DNA from: JADZAI01 sp046348585 | Lineage (GTDB): Bacteria > Pseudomonadota > Alphaproteobacteria > Micropepsales > Micropepsaceae | NCBI GenBank assembly: GCA_046348585.1 | Contig: JAXMDZ010000003.1 | Span: 186,001-250,000 of the forward strand | DNA: 64,000 nucleotides | Direction of reading: 5' to 3' | In this document: piece after piece, positions 1-10,241 of the stretch | Position numbering within the stretch: position 1 is the first letter of the stretch | Layout: each line of letters starts with the position of its first letter | The notes under the pieces: generated by a model | What the model was told of the DNA's origin: nothing | Seen by the model: the letters and a program-made list of their open reading frames with translations, nothing else | Databases searched by the model: none | Position numbers and translations under genes: made by a program

Positions 1-34
1 TAGCCCAATCCGATTCCCGGACCGAAGCGCGAAC

Positions 35-51
35 AGGGCTATGAGCCCTTT
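35..51. terminator. Small hairpin in the leading non-coding stretch
   Basis: Positions 35-40 (AGGGCT) and 44-49 (AGCCCT) form a perfect 6-bp stem with a 3-nt loop followed by TT. It may end a gene lying to the left of the window. No coding frame could be supported in bases 1-106, so the stretch is otherwise unassigned. The U-tract is very short, which keeps confidence low. Confidence 0.25.
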
Positions 52-106
52 GGCGGAACGGCCCCGATCCGCCTAATCTCGCGCATCGCCATCCCGGAGC
101 CGCTCC

Positions 107-1402
107 ATGCCCGTCGCCCTGACCGATCCCCTTCCCCTGCCCTGCGGCGCCGTGCTGCCCAATCGCATCGCCAAGGCGGCGATGACCGAGGGCGTGGGCG
201 ACGTCCTCAACCGGGCGACGGACCGGCACCGCGTGCTCTACGAGCGCTGGGCGAAATCGGGGCCGGGCCTCCAGATCACCGGCAATATCCAGATCGACCG
301 CCGCTCGCTGGAGCGGGCCGGCAATGTGGCGATCGACGGGCCGCAGACGCCCGAAGCGATGGCGGCGCTCAAGACCTTCGCCACGGCGGCCAAGAGCGGC
401 GGCGGCCATGCCTGGGTGCAGATCAACCACCCCGGCCGCCAGACGCCCAAGGCGGTCAACCCGAACCCGCCTGCCCCCTCCGCCATTTCGCTCTCGCTGC
501 CCGGCGGCAATTTCGGACCGCCCCGGGCGATGACCGAGGCCGAGATTCTCGACTTCATCGGCCGCTTCGCCCACGCCGCCGCCGTTTCGCGCGAGGCCGG
601 ATTTACCGGCGTTCAGATCCACGCGGCGCATGGCTATCTGCTGTCGCAGTTCCTCAGCCCCAAGGCGAATATCCGGTCCGACGCCTGGGGCGGCAGCCTG
701 GAGAACCGCGCGCGGTTCCTGATGGAAGCCGTGCGGGCGACGCGCAAGGCGGTCGGCGCGGACTTCCCCGTCAGCGTCAAGCTCAACTCCGCCGACTTCC
801 AGAAGGGCGGCTTCGCCTTCGAGGACAGTCTTCAGGTGGCGCGCTGGCTGACGCAGGAGAAGGTCGATCTCCTCGAAATCTCCGGCGGCACCTATGAGCA
901 GCCGAAGATGGCGGGGCTCGAGGGCCTGCTGGAGCCGGTCTTCGAGAGCGGCGTGCGCGAGAGCACGAAGGCGCGCGAATCCTATTTCGCCCGCTACGCC
1001 GACGAGATGGTGAAGGCGGCGGGGATGCCGCTGATGGTGACGGGCGGCTTCCGGACCCGCGCCGGCATGGAGGCGGCGCTGAACGACGGTTCGACGCAGG
1101 CGATCGGCATCGGCCGTCCGATGTGCGGTGCGCCCGATTGCGTGCGCGCGCTGCTGGACGGCAAGGCGGACGAGTTGCCCTCGTTCGAGAAGTCGCTGGT
1201 CATGGGGCGCGGCTGGCTGTCGCTCAACTCGCCCTTCTCCATCGTCCGGCTGATCAACGGATTCGGGGCGCAGGGCTGGTATTATCAGCAGATCTTCCGC
1301 ATCGCCGACGGGCTGGACCCCGACCTCAAGCTCGGCGTCTTCAAGGCCTTCATGCGCTATCAGGCGTCGGAGAAGGCGGCGGCCAAGGCGCTGGTGCGCT
1401 GA
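107..1402 (+). CDS. NADH:flavin oxidoreductase / Old Yellow Enzyme family protein
   Basis: A 431-residue FMN-dependent oxidoreductase of the Old Yellow Enzyme family, expected to be cytosolic and to reduce activated C=C bonds (enals, enones, dienoyl-CoA-like compounds) with NAD(P)H. The N-terminal half shows the family signature: LPNRIAKAAMTE near residue 18, HPGRQ near 107, FTGVQIHAAHGYLLSQFLSP around 165-185 and the SDAWGGSLENRARF block near 195. The HAAHGYLLSQF segment carries the His residues that bind substrate in this family. A TGGFRTRAGM phosphate-binding segment follows near 307. The C-terminal tail (after about 350) is longer than in minimal family members but lacks the Fe-S and second flavin domains of 2,4-dienoyl-CoA reductase. 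The ATG at 107 sits directly before the conserved LPCGAVLPNRI block. The substrate cannot be inferred. Confidence 0.9.
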   Translation: MPVALTDPLPLPCGAVLPNRIAKAAMTEGVGDVLNRATDRHRVLYERWAKSGPGLQITGNIQIDRRSLERAGNVAIDGPQTPEAMAALKTFATAAKSGGGHAWVQINHPGRQTPKAVNPNPPAPSAISLSLPGGNFGPPRAMTEAEILDFIGRFAHAAAVSREAGFTGVQIHAAHGYLLSQFLSPKANIRSDAWGGSLENRARFLMEAVRATRKAVGADFPVSVKLNSADFQKGGFAFEDSLQVARWLTQEKVDLLEISGGTYEQPKMAGLEGLLEPVFESGVRESTKARESYFARYADEMVKAAGMPLMVTGGFRTRAGMEAALNDGSTQAIGIGRPMCGAPDCVRALLDGKADELPSFEKSLVMGRGWLSLNSPFSIVRLINGFGAQGWYYQQIFRIADGLDPDLKLGVFKAFMRYQASEKAAAKALVR

Positions 1403-1539
1403 GGTAAGGAAGCGATAACCCAAATCGCTGGCGGGTTAATACGACTTGCGGATTTGTCGGGGCCGAGCACAACCGCCCTTAATGGGATGCGGCTAGTGTA
1501 GCGAAGCCGGCAGGAAGCCGGCCGCTCACTTGGCTGCCC

Positions 1540-2955
<1,416 letters not shown>

Positions 2956-2961
2956 CCGTAG

Positions 2962-4428
2962 CTACTTCTTGATCTGCTTGGTCATCATGGCGCGCAGCTT
3001 CTCGCCATAGGGCGGACGCAGGCCCGCCAGACCCGCGACGTCGAACCGCGACTGGCGATAGACTGCCTTGGCGTGGCTGAACGTGCGGAAGCCGTCGATG
3101 CCGTGATAGGCGCCCATGCCGGCCGGGCCGACGCCGCCGAACGGCAGGTCCTCCATCGACACATGCATGATGACGTCGTTGACGGTCACGCCGCCGGACG
3201 TCGTGCGCTCCAGCACCTTCGATGTTTCCGCGCCGTCATTGCCGAAATAGTAGAGGCCGAGCGGACGCGGGTGGTCGTTGACGTAGCCGACCACCTCGTC
3301 GATCGAGCCGTAGGTCTTCACCGGCAGCAGCGGGCCGAAGATCTCGTCCTGCATGATCTTCATGTCCTCGGTGGGGTTGAGGACCAGGGTCGGCGGGATC
3401 TTGTGATAGGGCTGCTGGGTGAAGTCTTCCTTCGCCGGATTGATCTCCACGACCTTCGCGCCCTTCGCCTTCGCGTCGGCGACATAGCCCTGCAGGCGGT
3501 CGTAGTGGCGCTGATTGATGACCGAGGTGTAGTCGGGATTGTCCTTCAGCGTCGGATACATCGTGCCGATGGCGCTTTCGGCCGCCGCGGCGAAGGCTTC
3601 GGCCTGGCCTTCGGGCACGAACACATAGTCGGGCGCGAGGCAGATCTGGCCGGCGTTCAGCGTCTTGCCGACCATGATCTTCTGCGCGGCCTGCGCCATG
3701 TCGGCGCCCTTGCCGACGATGGTCGGCGACTTGCCGCCGAGTTCGAGCGTCAGCGGCACCAGATTCTCGGCCGCCGCCCGCATGACGTGGTAGGCGATCG
3801 AGGTCGCGCCGGTGAACAGCAGATGGTCGAAGGGCTGGCGCGAGAACGCCTCGCCGACCGCCGCGCCGCCGGTGATGACGGCCGCCTCGGTCTCGTCGAA
3901 GGCGAGGCGGAACATGCGGGCCATGAGTTCAGAGGTCGCCGGGGTGAACTCCGACGGCTTGATCATCACGCGGTTGCCGGCCGCGAAAACGCCGGCCAGC
4001 GGCGTGAAGGTCAGATTGACCGGGAAGTTCCAGGGGCTGATCACGCCGACCACGCCCTTGGGCTGGAACTGCACTTCGGCCTTCGCGCCGAGCAGGCCCA
4101 GCGGGAAATTCGGCCGGCGCTTTTCCGGGCGCATCCACGAGCGCAGGTGCTTCTTGGCGAATTTCAGCGTTTCGATGGAGCCGAAAACGTCGGTCAGCAG
4201 CGACTGATCGTGGCTGCGATGCCCGAAATCGGAGGCCATCGCCTCGACGATCTGGGTCTTGTGGCTGACCAGCAGGTCGACGCAGCGGTCGAGCCAGTCG
4301 ATCCGCCGTTCGGCCGGGGCCGGGCCTTCCTTGATGTGGGCCGCCTTCTGGCGGTCCAGGACGGCGCGAATGGACTTCTCGACGGGGTTGCGCTCGGGCA
4401 TCGGCGCGACGTTTTCCGCCAGGCTCAT
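2962..4428 (-). CDS. Aldehyde dehydrogenase, coniferyl-aldehyde dehydrogenase type
   Basis: A 488-residue NAD(P)-dependent aldehyde dehydrogenase oxidising aldehydes to acids in the cytosol. Visible family landmarks are the cofactor-binding GVISPWNFPVNL, the FTGATSIAYHV loop, the glutamate motif LELGGKSP, and the catalytic cysteine in NAGQICLAPDYV. A long C-terminal segment follows with EIFGPLLPV and DLPFGGVGPAGMGAYHG. The APDYV sequence after the catalytic Cys and the GMGAYHG ending are typical of the coniferyl-aldehyde dehydrogenase subgroup, which also oxidises other aromatic or aliphatic aldehydes. The ATG is preceded by GGAGGAGAC, a strong ribosome-binding site. It is convergent with the histidine kinase and divergent from the diguanylate cyclase. 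Confidence 0.9.
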   Translation of the reverse strand: MSLAENVAPMPERNPVEKSIRAVLDRQKAAHIKEGPAPAERRIDWLDRCVDLLVSHKTQIVEAMASDFGHRSHDQSLLTDVFGSIETLKFAKKHLRSWMRPEKRRPNFPLGLLGAKAEVQFQPKGVVGVISPWNFPVNLTFTPLAGVFAAGNRVMIKPSEFTPATSELMARMFRLAFDETEAAVITGGAAVGEAFSRQPFDHLLFTGATSIAYHVMRAAAENLVPLTLELGGKSPTIVGKGADMAQAAQKIMVGKTLNAGQICLAPDYVFVPEGQAEAFAAAAESAIGTMYPTLKDNPDYTSVINQRHYDRLQGYVADAKAKGAKVVEINPAKEDFTQQPYHKIPPTLVLNPTEDMKIMQDEIFGPLLPVKTYGSIDEVVGYVNDHPRPLGLYYFGNDGAETSKVLERTTSGGVTVNDVIMHVSMEDLPFGGVGPAGMGAYHGIDGFRTFSHAKAVYRQSRFDVAGLAGLRPPYGEKLRAMMTKQIKK

Positions 4429-4597
4429 GGTTTGTCTCCTCCGGCGACGCGAATTGCGGCGGGCTTTTATAGCCGAAAGCGCGGGTTCTGCCCATGTCTC
4501 GCCGCCGCATTAACCGGATATTTGGGCTGGCTGCGGCAGTCTCGGCCGGTCGTGCGGGAAGGCGCGGCTGACTTTACTTGGGGGTAGTGGGTCACAC

Positions 4598-5653
4598 ATG
4601 GCGGCGACGTCTCCGATCGATCTTTCTCGCAGCCGGGCATTCGCTGCCCAGGCGCTCGAGGCCATGCAGGCCTATGACGTCCCCCCGACGCCCGAGAACT
4701 TCGAGATCTGGTACACACAGGCGGCCGGGGCCAACCCCGACCTTTCGACCGCGCTGGAAGCGATTTTCGCCAATGGCGGCCAGTGGTCGGAAACGGCGAG
4801 CACGAGCCTGCGCACCCGCTTCTTCAACGCCCCGAGCGACGCCCAGACCGTGCTGGCCGTCGCGCACGGCCTCGGCACCTCGATCGCCTCGATCCAGGAA
4901 TCCGTCGCACAGGCCGGCCACCAGACGCGCACCTACGGCACCGCGCTCGACGCGGTGAGCGGCCAGGTCGATCGCGGCATCGACGGCGCGACGCTCCAGG
5001 CGGTCGCCCGCCAGCTCGCCGCCGCGACCCAGGCCATGCGCCAGCGCGCCGAGTCGCTGGAGTTCCGCCTGACCAAGGCTTCGGTCGAGATCGAAGGCCT
5101 GCGCTCCAAGGTCGATGAAATCAGCCAGGAAGCGCGCACCGACGCGCTCACCTCGCTCGCCAACCGCAAGCATTTCGACGACCGCCTGACCGATGCGGTC
5201 GAGACCGGCGCGCCGCTCTGCGTCATCATGGGCGACGTCGATCACTTCAAGGGCTTCAACGACACCTGGGGCCACCAGACCGGTGATCAGGTGCTGCGCC
5301 TCGTCGGCTCGTGCTTCCGCGAGAACGTCAAGGGACGCGACACCGCCGCCCGCTACGGCGGCGAGGAATTCGCGGTCATCCTGCCCGAGACCACCCTCGC
5401 CAACGCCCGGATGCTCGCCGAGCAGATCCGCAAGGCGGTGCAGTCGAAGAAGGTCGTCAAGCGCAGTTCCGGCGAGACGCTGGGCTCGATCACCATTTCG
5501 CTGGGGGTCGCCACGCTGCGCCCCGGCGATACGGCGGAAGAACTGGTCCGCCGCGCCGATTCCTGCCTCTACACCGCCAAGCGCAGCGGCCGGAACATGG
5601 TGGTCAGCGACGAGCAGCTCACCATCGTGCGCGGTTCCGCCTCGGCGGCCTGA
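4598..5653 (+). CDS. GGDEF-domain diguanylate cyclase
   Basis: A 351-residue protein with a C-terminal GGDEF domain that should make cyclic di-GMP from two GTP. The active loop is RYGGEEFAVILPE with G254-F258 as the GGEEF box, and the metal site MGDVDHFKGFND and DALTSLANRKHFD are intact. The N-terminal 150 residues show no membrane segment. A predicted helical stretch (about residues 120-160, rich in Ala, Glu and Gln) probably mediates dimerisation, so the protein looks cytosolic. The allosteric I-site position upstream of GGEEF reads KGRD instead of RxxD, so product inhibition may be weakened. It is divergent from the aldehyde dehydrogenase across about 170 bases that must hold both promoters. 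Confidence 0.92.
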   Translation: MAATSPIDLSRSRAFAAQALEAMQAYDVPPTPENFEIWYTQAAGANPDLSTALEAIFANGGQWSETASTSLRTRFFNAPSDAQTVLAVAHGLGTSIASIQESVAQAGHQTRTYGTALDAVSGQVDRGIDGATLQAVARQLAAATQAMRQRAESLEFRLTKASVEIEGLRSKVDEISQEARTDALTSLANRKHFDDRLTDAVETGAPLCVIMGDVDHFKGFNDTWGHQTGDQVLRLVGSCFRENVKGRDTAARYGGEEFAVILPETTLANARMLAEQIRKAVQSKKVVKRSSGETLGSITISLGVATLRPGDTAEELVRRADSCLYTAKRSGRNMVVSDEQLTIVRGSASAA

Positions 5654-5725
5654 CGCAACGACAGCTTTCCGGATCGTTCCGGTGCGCCTAGTCTGGCGCA
5701 CGCAGAACAATACCGGAAACGCGCC

Positions 5726-6523
5726 ATGGACTACTCGACCATCACCTACGCCGTCGCCGACGGCGTCGCGACGCTTACGCTCAATCGCCCCCAAGCCCTC
5801 AACAGCCTCAACAAGACGCTGATGGAGGAAATGCGGGTGGCGATGGGCGAAGCCGCCGCGGACGAGGCCGTCCGGGTGCTGCTGATCACCGGCGCGGGAC
5901 GCGGCTTCTGCGCGGGCGCGGACCTCGCCGACAGCGGCTTCGCCAATGACGGTTCGCGCTCGATGGGCCAGCAGGTCGCCCACTCCATGGAGATCGGCTA
6001 CAATCCCTTCGCCCGCGATCTCGGCCAGTTTCCCAAACCCGTCATCGTCGCCGTGAACGGCGTTTGCGCCGGCGGCGGCGTCGGCCTCGCGCTGGCGGGC
6101 GATATCGTGCTGGCGGCGAAGTCGGCGTATTTCGTCCAGGTCTTCGGACCCAAGCTCGGGCTGGTGCCCGATGTCGGCGTCACCTGGTACACGCCGCGCC
6201 TCGTCGGGCGCGCCCGCGCCCGGGCGCTCGCGCTGCTGGGCGACCGGCTGCCCGCCGAGAAGGCCGCCGAATGGGGCCTCATCTGGGAGGCTGTCGACGA
6301 CGACAAGCTGATGGAGACGGCGCACGCCCTCGCCGCCCGGCTCGCCAAGGGGCCGCGCGAAGGCTTCGCCAAGATCAAAGAAGTGCTGGACGCCTCGCCG
6401 TCCAACTCTCTCGAAGCGCAGCTTGAACTGGAGCGGGTGACCCAGGGCGGCCTCGCCGACCATCCGAACTTCCGCGAGGGCGTCATCGCCTTCCTGAAGA
6501 AGCGCGATCCCGTCTTCCAATAG
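5726..6523 (+). CDS. Enoyl-CoA hydratase/isomerase, PaaG-like
   Basis: A 265-residue crotonase-fold protein acting on acyl-CoA thioesters. The oxyanion-hole segments are visible: GAGRGFCAGADLAD around residue 56 and VNGVCAGGGVGLALAGDI near 110. The catalytic loop LGLVPDVGVTW has an Asp where classical hydratases have a PGxGGTQ sequence. This is the pattern of PaaG-type isomerases (1,2-epoxyphenylacetyl-CoA isomerase and relatives). It begins a tight same-strand run with an acyl-CoA ligase 8 bases downstream and a second PaaG-like gene after that, which suggests one catabolic pathway for an aromatic, alicyclic or branched acid. The exact substrate is not readable. Confidence 0.9.
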   Translation: MDYSTITYAVADGVATLTLNRPQALNSLNKTLMEEMRVAMGEAAADEAVRVLLITGAGRGFCAGADLADSGFANDGSRSMGQQVAHSMEIGYNPFARDLGQFPKPVIVAVNGVCAGGGVGLALAGDIVLAAKSAYFVQVFGPKLGLVPDVGVTWYTPRLVGRARARALALLGDRLPAEKAAEWGLIWEAVDDDKLMETAHALAARLAKGPREGFAKIKEVLDASPSNSLEAQLELERVTQGGLADHPNFREGVIAFLKKRDPVFQ

Positions 6524-6531
6524 GCCGCACC

Positions 6532-8112
6532 ATGGCCCTGCCGCCGCTGCCCAATCCCCACGTCATGCCCTTCGCCGGGCAGGACATCCGTACGCTGATC
6601 GATCTCCAGGCGGCGACGCGGCCGGACCGCGTGTTCCTGATCTGGGAGCCGTTCGACGGTCCCGGCGCGAGCTGGACCTACGCCCAGTTCGCCGATCGCA
6701 TCCGCCGCTTCGCGGCGGGCCTGCGGGCGCGCGGCGTCAAGCAGGGCGACCGGGTGCTGGTGCATCTCGACAATTGCCCCGAGGCGGTCATCTCGTGGCT
6801 CGGCTGCGGCTATGCCGGCGCGGTGGCGGTGACCACCAACGCCAAATCGACCGCCGACGAGCTGGCCTATTTCGCCGATCACAGCGGTGCGGTCGCGGCG
6901 ATCACCCAGCCCAAATTCGCCGCGCTCGTGAACGGCGCGTCGCGCCAGTTCAGCTTCCTTGCCGTGACCGCGACCGACAACGGCGACGATCCGGGCGCGA
7001 ACCGGCCCGAGGCCGAGGCGCTGTTCGACGGGATCGACGCCGACGCCTTCGCGCCCGACTCCCGCCCGGCCGATCCGCTCGCCGACTTTTCGATCCAGTA
7101 CACGTCCGGCACGACCTCGCGGCCGAAGGCGGTGCTGTGGACTCATGCCAATGCGTTGTGGGGCGGGCGCGTCAATGCGGCCCACGAGACGCTGACGCCC
7201 GGCGACGTGCATCTGACCTCGCTGCCGCTGTTCCACACCAATGCGCAGGCCTATTCGGTGCTCGCCTCGCTGTGGGCGGGCTGCGCCTGCATCGTGCAGC
7301 CGCGCTTCTCGGCCTCGCGCTTCTGGCCGGTGTCGCTGAAGCATCGCGCGACCTGGACCTCGATGGTGCCGTTCTGCGTGCGCGCCCTGATGGAGCGCGA
7401 GGTGCCCGCGCATCACTATCGCCTGTGGGGCAATGCGATCTGCGACATGCCGACCGATGCGCATTTCCGGGTCAAGACGCTGGGCTGGTGGGGCATGACC
7501 GAGACCATCACGCACGGCACGATCGGCAACGCCCACCTGCCCGACCTGCCGATGTCGATGGGCCGTCCGGCCCCGGAATACACGCTGAAGGTGACGACCG
7601 AGGACGGCCGCCCGGCCGAACCCGGCGAGACCGGCGATCTCGCCATCAAGGGCGTTCGGGGGCTGTCGCTGTTCGCCGCGTATGCCGGGAACGCGGCGGC
7701 GACGGCCGAGGCGTTCGACGAGGACGGGTTCTTCCTGACCGGCGACCGCGTGACGGTCGCGCGCGACGGCTATCTCGTCTTCGCGGACCGCGCCAAGGAT
7801 ATGCTGAAGGTCGGCGGCGAGAACGTCGCGGCGTCGGAGATCGAGCGGGTCATCGCCACGGTCGCGGGCGTGCAGGAATCCGCTGTGGTCGCCAAGCGCC
7901 ATCCGATGCTGGACGAAGTGCCCGTCGCCTTCGTTCTGCCCGCGCCGGGCGCGCCGGGCGACCTGCCCCACCGGATCGCCGCCGCCTGCGCCGAACAGCT
8001 CGCGCCCTTCAAGCGGCCGCACGCGGTGCGCATCGTCGAGGCGCTGCCCCGTTCGACGCTCGAGAAGATCGCCAAGGCCGAGCTGCGCAAGCTCGCCAAC
8101 GCCGAAGACTGA
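6532..8112 (+). CDS. AMP-forming acyl-CoA synthetase (ligase)
   Basis: A 526-residue member of the ANL adenylating superfamily. It activates a carboxylic acid with ATP and joins it to CoA. The phosphate-binding loop is YTSGTTSRPKAVLWTH (about residue 188), the A5 motif is GWWGMTETITHG, the hinge region is FFLTGDRVTVARDGYLVFADRAKDMLKVGGENV, and the C-terminal adenylation lysine lies in STLEKIAKAEL. All the catalytic parts are therefore present. It starts only 8 bases after the preceding hydratase gene and is followed by another hydratase, so it probably supplies the CoA ester those enzymes use. It is similar in layout to crotonobetaine/carnitine-CoA ligase-type enzymes, but the acid used cannot be told from sequence. 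Confidence 0.9.
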   Translation: MALPPLPNPHVMPFAGQDIRTLIDLQAATRPDRVFLIWEPFDGPGASWTYAQFADRIRRFAAGLRARGVKQGDRVLVHLDNCPEAVISWLGCGYAGAVAVTTNAKSTADELAYFADHSGAVAAITQPKFAALVNGASRQFSFLAVTATDNGDDPGANRPEAEALFDGIDADAFAPDSRPADPLADFSIQYTSGTTSRPKAVLWTHANALWGGRVNAAHETLTPGDVHLTSLPLFHTNAQAYSVLASLWAGCACIVQPRFSASRFWPVSLKHRATWTSMVPFCVRALMEREVPAHHYRLWGNAICDMPTDAHFRVKTLGWWGMTETITHGTIGNAHLPDLPMSMGRPAPEYTLKVTTEDGRPAEPGETGDLAIKGVRGLSLFAAYAGNAAATAEAFDEDGFFLTGDRVTVARDGYLVFADRAKDMLKVGGENVAASEIERVIATVAGVQESAVVAKRHPMLDEVPVAFVLPAPGAPGDLPHRIAAACAEQLAPFKRPHAVRIVEALPRSTLEKIAKAELRKLANAED

Positions 8113-8141
8113 AAACGATTTCGCAAAACGGGAGGGACACC

Positions 8142-8951
8142 ATGACGACCCACGAATTCGAGCGCATCCGGCTGGAGATCGACGGCCCCGTCGCCAAGCT
8201 GGTGATGAACCATGTCGAGGTGATGAACGCCGTCTCGCTGGAGATGCTGGGCGGGTTCAAGCGCGCGCTCGACGTGATCGAGAAGCCGGAGAGCGGCGTG
8301 CGCTGCGTGCTGTGGACCGGCGAGGGGCGCGGCTTCTGCACCGGAGCGAACCTTGCGGGCGGCGCGGGGTCGAGCGATTTCGATCCGGAGTCGCGCGATG
8401 CGGGGCTCGCGCTGGAGACGACCTATCACCCCTTCCTGCGCCGCATCCGGAACCTGAAGGTTCCCGTCATCACGGCGGTGAACGGCCCGGCGGCGGGCGT
8501 CGGCATGAGCTTCGCGCTGATGGGCGACATGATCCTGGCGGCGCGGTCGGCCTTCTTCCTGCAGGCCTTCCGCCGCATCGGACTGGTGCCGGACGGCGGT
8601 TCGACCTGGCTGCTGCCGCGCCTCGTCGGCCTCGCCCGCGCCAAGGAGTTGTCGCTGCTGGGCGAGCGGCTGCCGGCCGAGAAGGCGCTGGAATGGGGCC
8701 TCATCAACCGCGTGTATGACGACGCCGACCTGATGGGCGAGGCGACGAAGCTGGCGCACGATCTGGCCAACGGGCCGACCGTCTCGCTGGGGCAGATCCG
8801 CAGCCTGTACAATCGCAGCTTCGACCGCTCGTACGAGGAGCAGCTGGACGCCGAACGCTGGGCGCAGCTGATCGCCGGGCGCTCGGCCGATTTCAGCGAA
8901 GGCGTCGCCGCGTTCCTCGGCAAGCGGCCGGCGGAGTTCAAGGGCAAGTAA
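8142..8951 (+). CDS. Enoyl-CoA hydratase/isomerase, PaaG-like (second copy)
   Basis: A 269-residue crotonase-family protein. The start at 8142 follows a good ribosome-binding site (GGGAGGGACACC), although the frame stays open far upstream into the ligase gene. Oxyanion-hole segments GEGRGFCTGANLAG and VNGPAAGVGMSFALMGDM are clear. The active loop LVPDGGSTWLLPRLVGLARA is the PaaG-type sequence with Asp. It is diverged from the hydratase at 5726, so the two genes probably act on successive intermediates instead of being redundant. It lies 29 bases after the ligase and 38 bases before the dioxygenase gene, in the same direction. Confidence 0.9.
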   Translation: MTTHEFERIRLEIDGPVAKLVMNHVEVMNAVSLEMLGGFKRALDVIEKPESGVRCVLWTGEGRGFCTGANLAGGAGSSDFDPESRDAGLALETTYHPFLRRIRNLKVPVITAVNGPAAGVGMSFALMGDMILAARSAFFLQAFRRIGLVPDGGSTWLLPRLVGLARAKELSLLGERLPAEKALEWGLINRVYDDADLMGEATKLAHDLANGPTVSLGQIRSLYNRSFDRSYEEQLDAERWAQLIAGRSADFSEGVAAFLGKRPAEFKGK

Positions 8952-8989
8952 GGCCACCGCCGGGACAGGCGGGGCCAAGGGAGGAGCGC

Positions 8990-9841
8990 ATGGGCGAACT
9001 CAAGATCGAGCCGACGGGCGCGGCGCTGGGCGCGTTCGTCACCGGGATCGACCTCACCCGGCCGCTGAGCGCGGCCGACGCGGCGGCGCTGCGCGCGGCG
9101 GCGGTGAAGCACAAGGTCGTCTTCCTGCCGGATCAGCACATCACGCTCGACGATCTGGAGCGGGTGACCGACGACCTCGGCGGGCGCACCGAAACGCCCT
9201 TCGTGAAGCCTCTGGACGGACGGCCGATGGTCATCCGTGTGCTGAAGGAGCCTCAGTCCAAGATCGGTTTCGGCGAGGCCTGGCATACCGACCTCTCCTA
9301 CCTGCCCGCCCCGCCCGCCTTCACCTGTCTGTGGTCGAACGAGATCCCGCCCAAGGGCGGCGACACGATGTGGTCGAACCAGGCGGCGGCCTACGCCGCG
9401 CTGGACGAGGAAACCAAGGCCGAGATCGCGCCGCTCTACGGCGTCCACACCGCCGGCGGGCCGTATGCGGCGGGCGGATATTACGCGCAGGTGCAGGACC
9501 AGCTTTCGATGACCATCCTGCCCTCCGACGAGGCGCTGAAGGAGCAGCGTCATCCTCTGGTCGTCACCCATCCCGAGACGGGCGAGAAGCTGCTCTTCGT
9601 CAACCAGACCTATACGCGGCGGATCGAGGGCTACGATCCCGAACGCTCGGCGCGGCTGCTGCGGCGGCTGTGCCTGCATGCGGTGGAAGAACGCTTCCGC
9701 TACCGGCTGCAATGGCGGCCGCACATGCTGACCATCTGGGACAACCGGGCGACGCAGCATTTCGCCATCAACGACTATCCCGGCTATCGCCGCGAGATGT
9801 TCCGCACCAGCGTGAAGGGCGAGGCGCCGCAGGCGGCGTAG
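8990..9841 (+). CDS. TauD/TfdA-family Fe(II)/2-oxoglutarate dioxygenase
   Basis: A 283-residue non-haem iron dioxygenase that couples oxidation of a substrate to decarboxylation of 2-oxoglutarate. The iron ligands are visible as the HxD pair in AWHTDLSYLP and the distal histidine in RATQHFAINDYPG. The 2-oxoglutarate-binding arginine lies in RREMFR near the C-terminus. The N-terminal TGAALGAFVTGIDLTRPLS is the usual opening of the family. It has a good ribosome-binding site (GGGAGGAGC) and closes the ligase/hydratase run. TauD relatives act on taurine, aryloxy acids, sulfate esters and others. The neighbours suggest an organic acid or its ester, but this is inference. Confidence 0.9.
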   Translation: MGELKIEPTGAALGAFVTGIDLTRPLSAADAAALRAAAVKHKVVFLPDQHITLDDLERVTDDLGGRTETPFVKPLDGRPMVIRVLKEPQSKIGFGEAWHTDLSYLPAPPAFTCLWSNEIPPKGGDTMWSNQAAAYAALDEETKAEIAPLYGVHTAGGPYAAGGYYAQVQDQLSMTILPSDEALKEQRHPLVVTHPETGEKLLFVNQTYTRRIEGYDPERSARLLRRLCLHAVEERFRYRLQWRPHMLTIWDNRATQHFAINDYPGYRREMFRTSVKGEAPQAA

Positions 9842-10241
9842 GCGCGGCGGCCTCACGCCGCGCGCCCCGCGACACAAAATGTCGCGCTTGCGGCAGAAAG
9901 CATCTTCGTTCCTCGCCCGCCCCATGGAGGGGGGGCTCCCCCGCGCCGATGGGTGTGGGCATCGGCCCCCTACCCGCCATGTCTTCGCGCCTCCACCTGT
10001 CTTACCTGGTTGGTGAGCCAGCTTATCGGACTGTAGTCCTATTTTCCAGTTCCGATATTCCAGTCTGCGGCCGCGGGCGAAGCCGTGGATGGTCCGCCTT
10101 CGCGGACCATGACAAGGGGAGCGTGGGTTGCGGTCGTTCCCTCATCCCCGGCTGTGACTGGGGCGACCGCCCCCTCCACCGCTTCGCGGTCCCCCACCCC
10201 CGTGAACGGGGGAGGGAAGCCGAGGAGGGGCGGTGGCCCGG
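9842..10241. other. 400-base intergenic region with hairpin repeats
   Basis: No credible gene is seen on either strand. The first part contains GC-rich inverted sequence around 9927-9955. The stretch 10077-10114 is one copy of a dispersed repeat that recurs at 11544-11579. The 10150-10235 part is rich in CCCC/GGGG inverted segments of the kind common in alphaproteobacterial intergenic repeats. It separates the dioxygenase gene from the convergent tautomerase gene. Confidence 0.6.
10077..10114. repeat. Dispersed palindromic repeat, copy 1
   Basis: The core at 10089-10110 is a perfect 9-bp stem (ATGGTCCGC / GCGGACCAT) with a CTTC loop. It is preceded by GCGAAGCCGTGG and followed by GACA. A second, slightly diverged copy with the same flanks lies at 11544-11579. 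It probably belongs to a small intergenic repeat family. No U-tract follows, so it is not an obvious terminator. Confidence 0.6.

Noticed and set aside
6774..8141. Long open frame upstream of the second hydratase in its own frame
   Set aside because: It lies over the acyl-CoA ligase gene and is a GC-rich shadow. The real start at 8142 has a clear ribosome-binding site.
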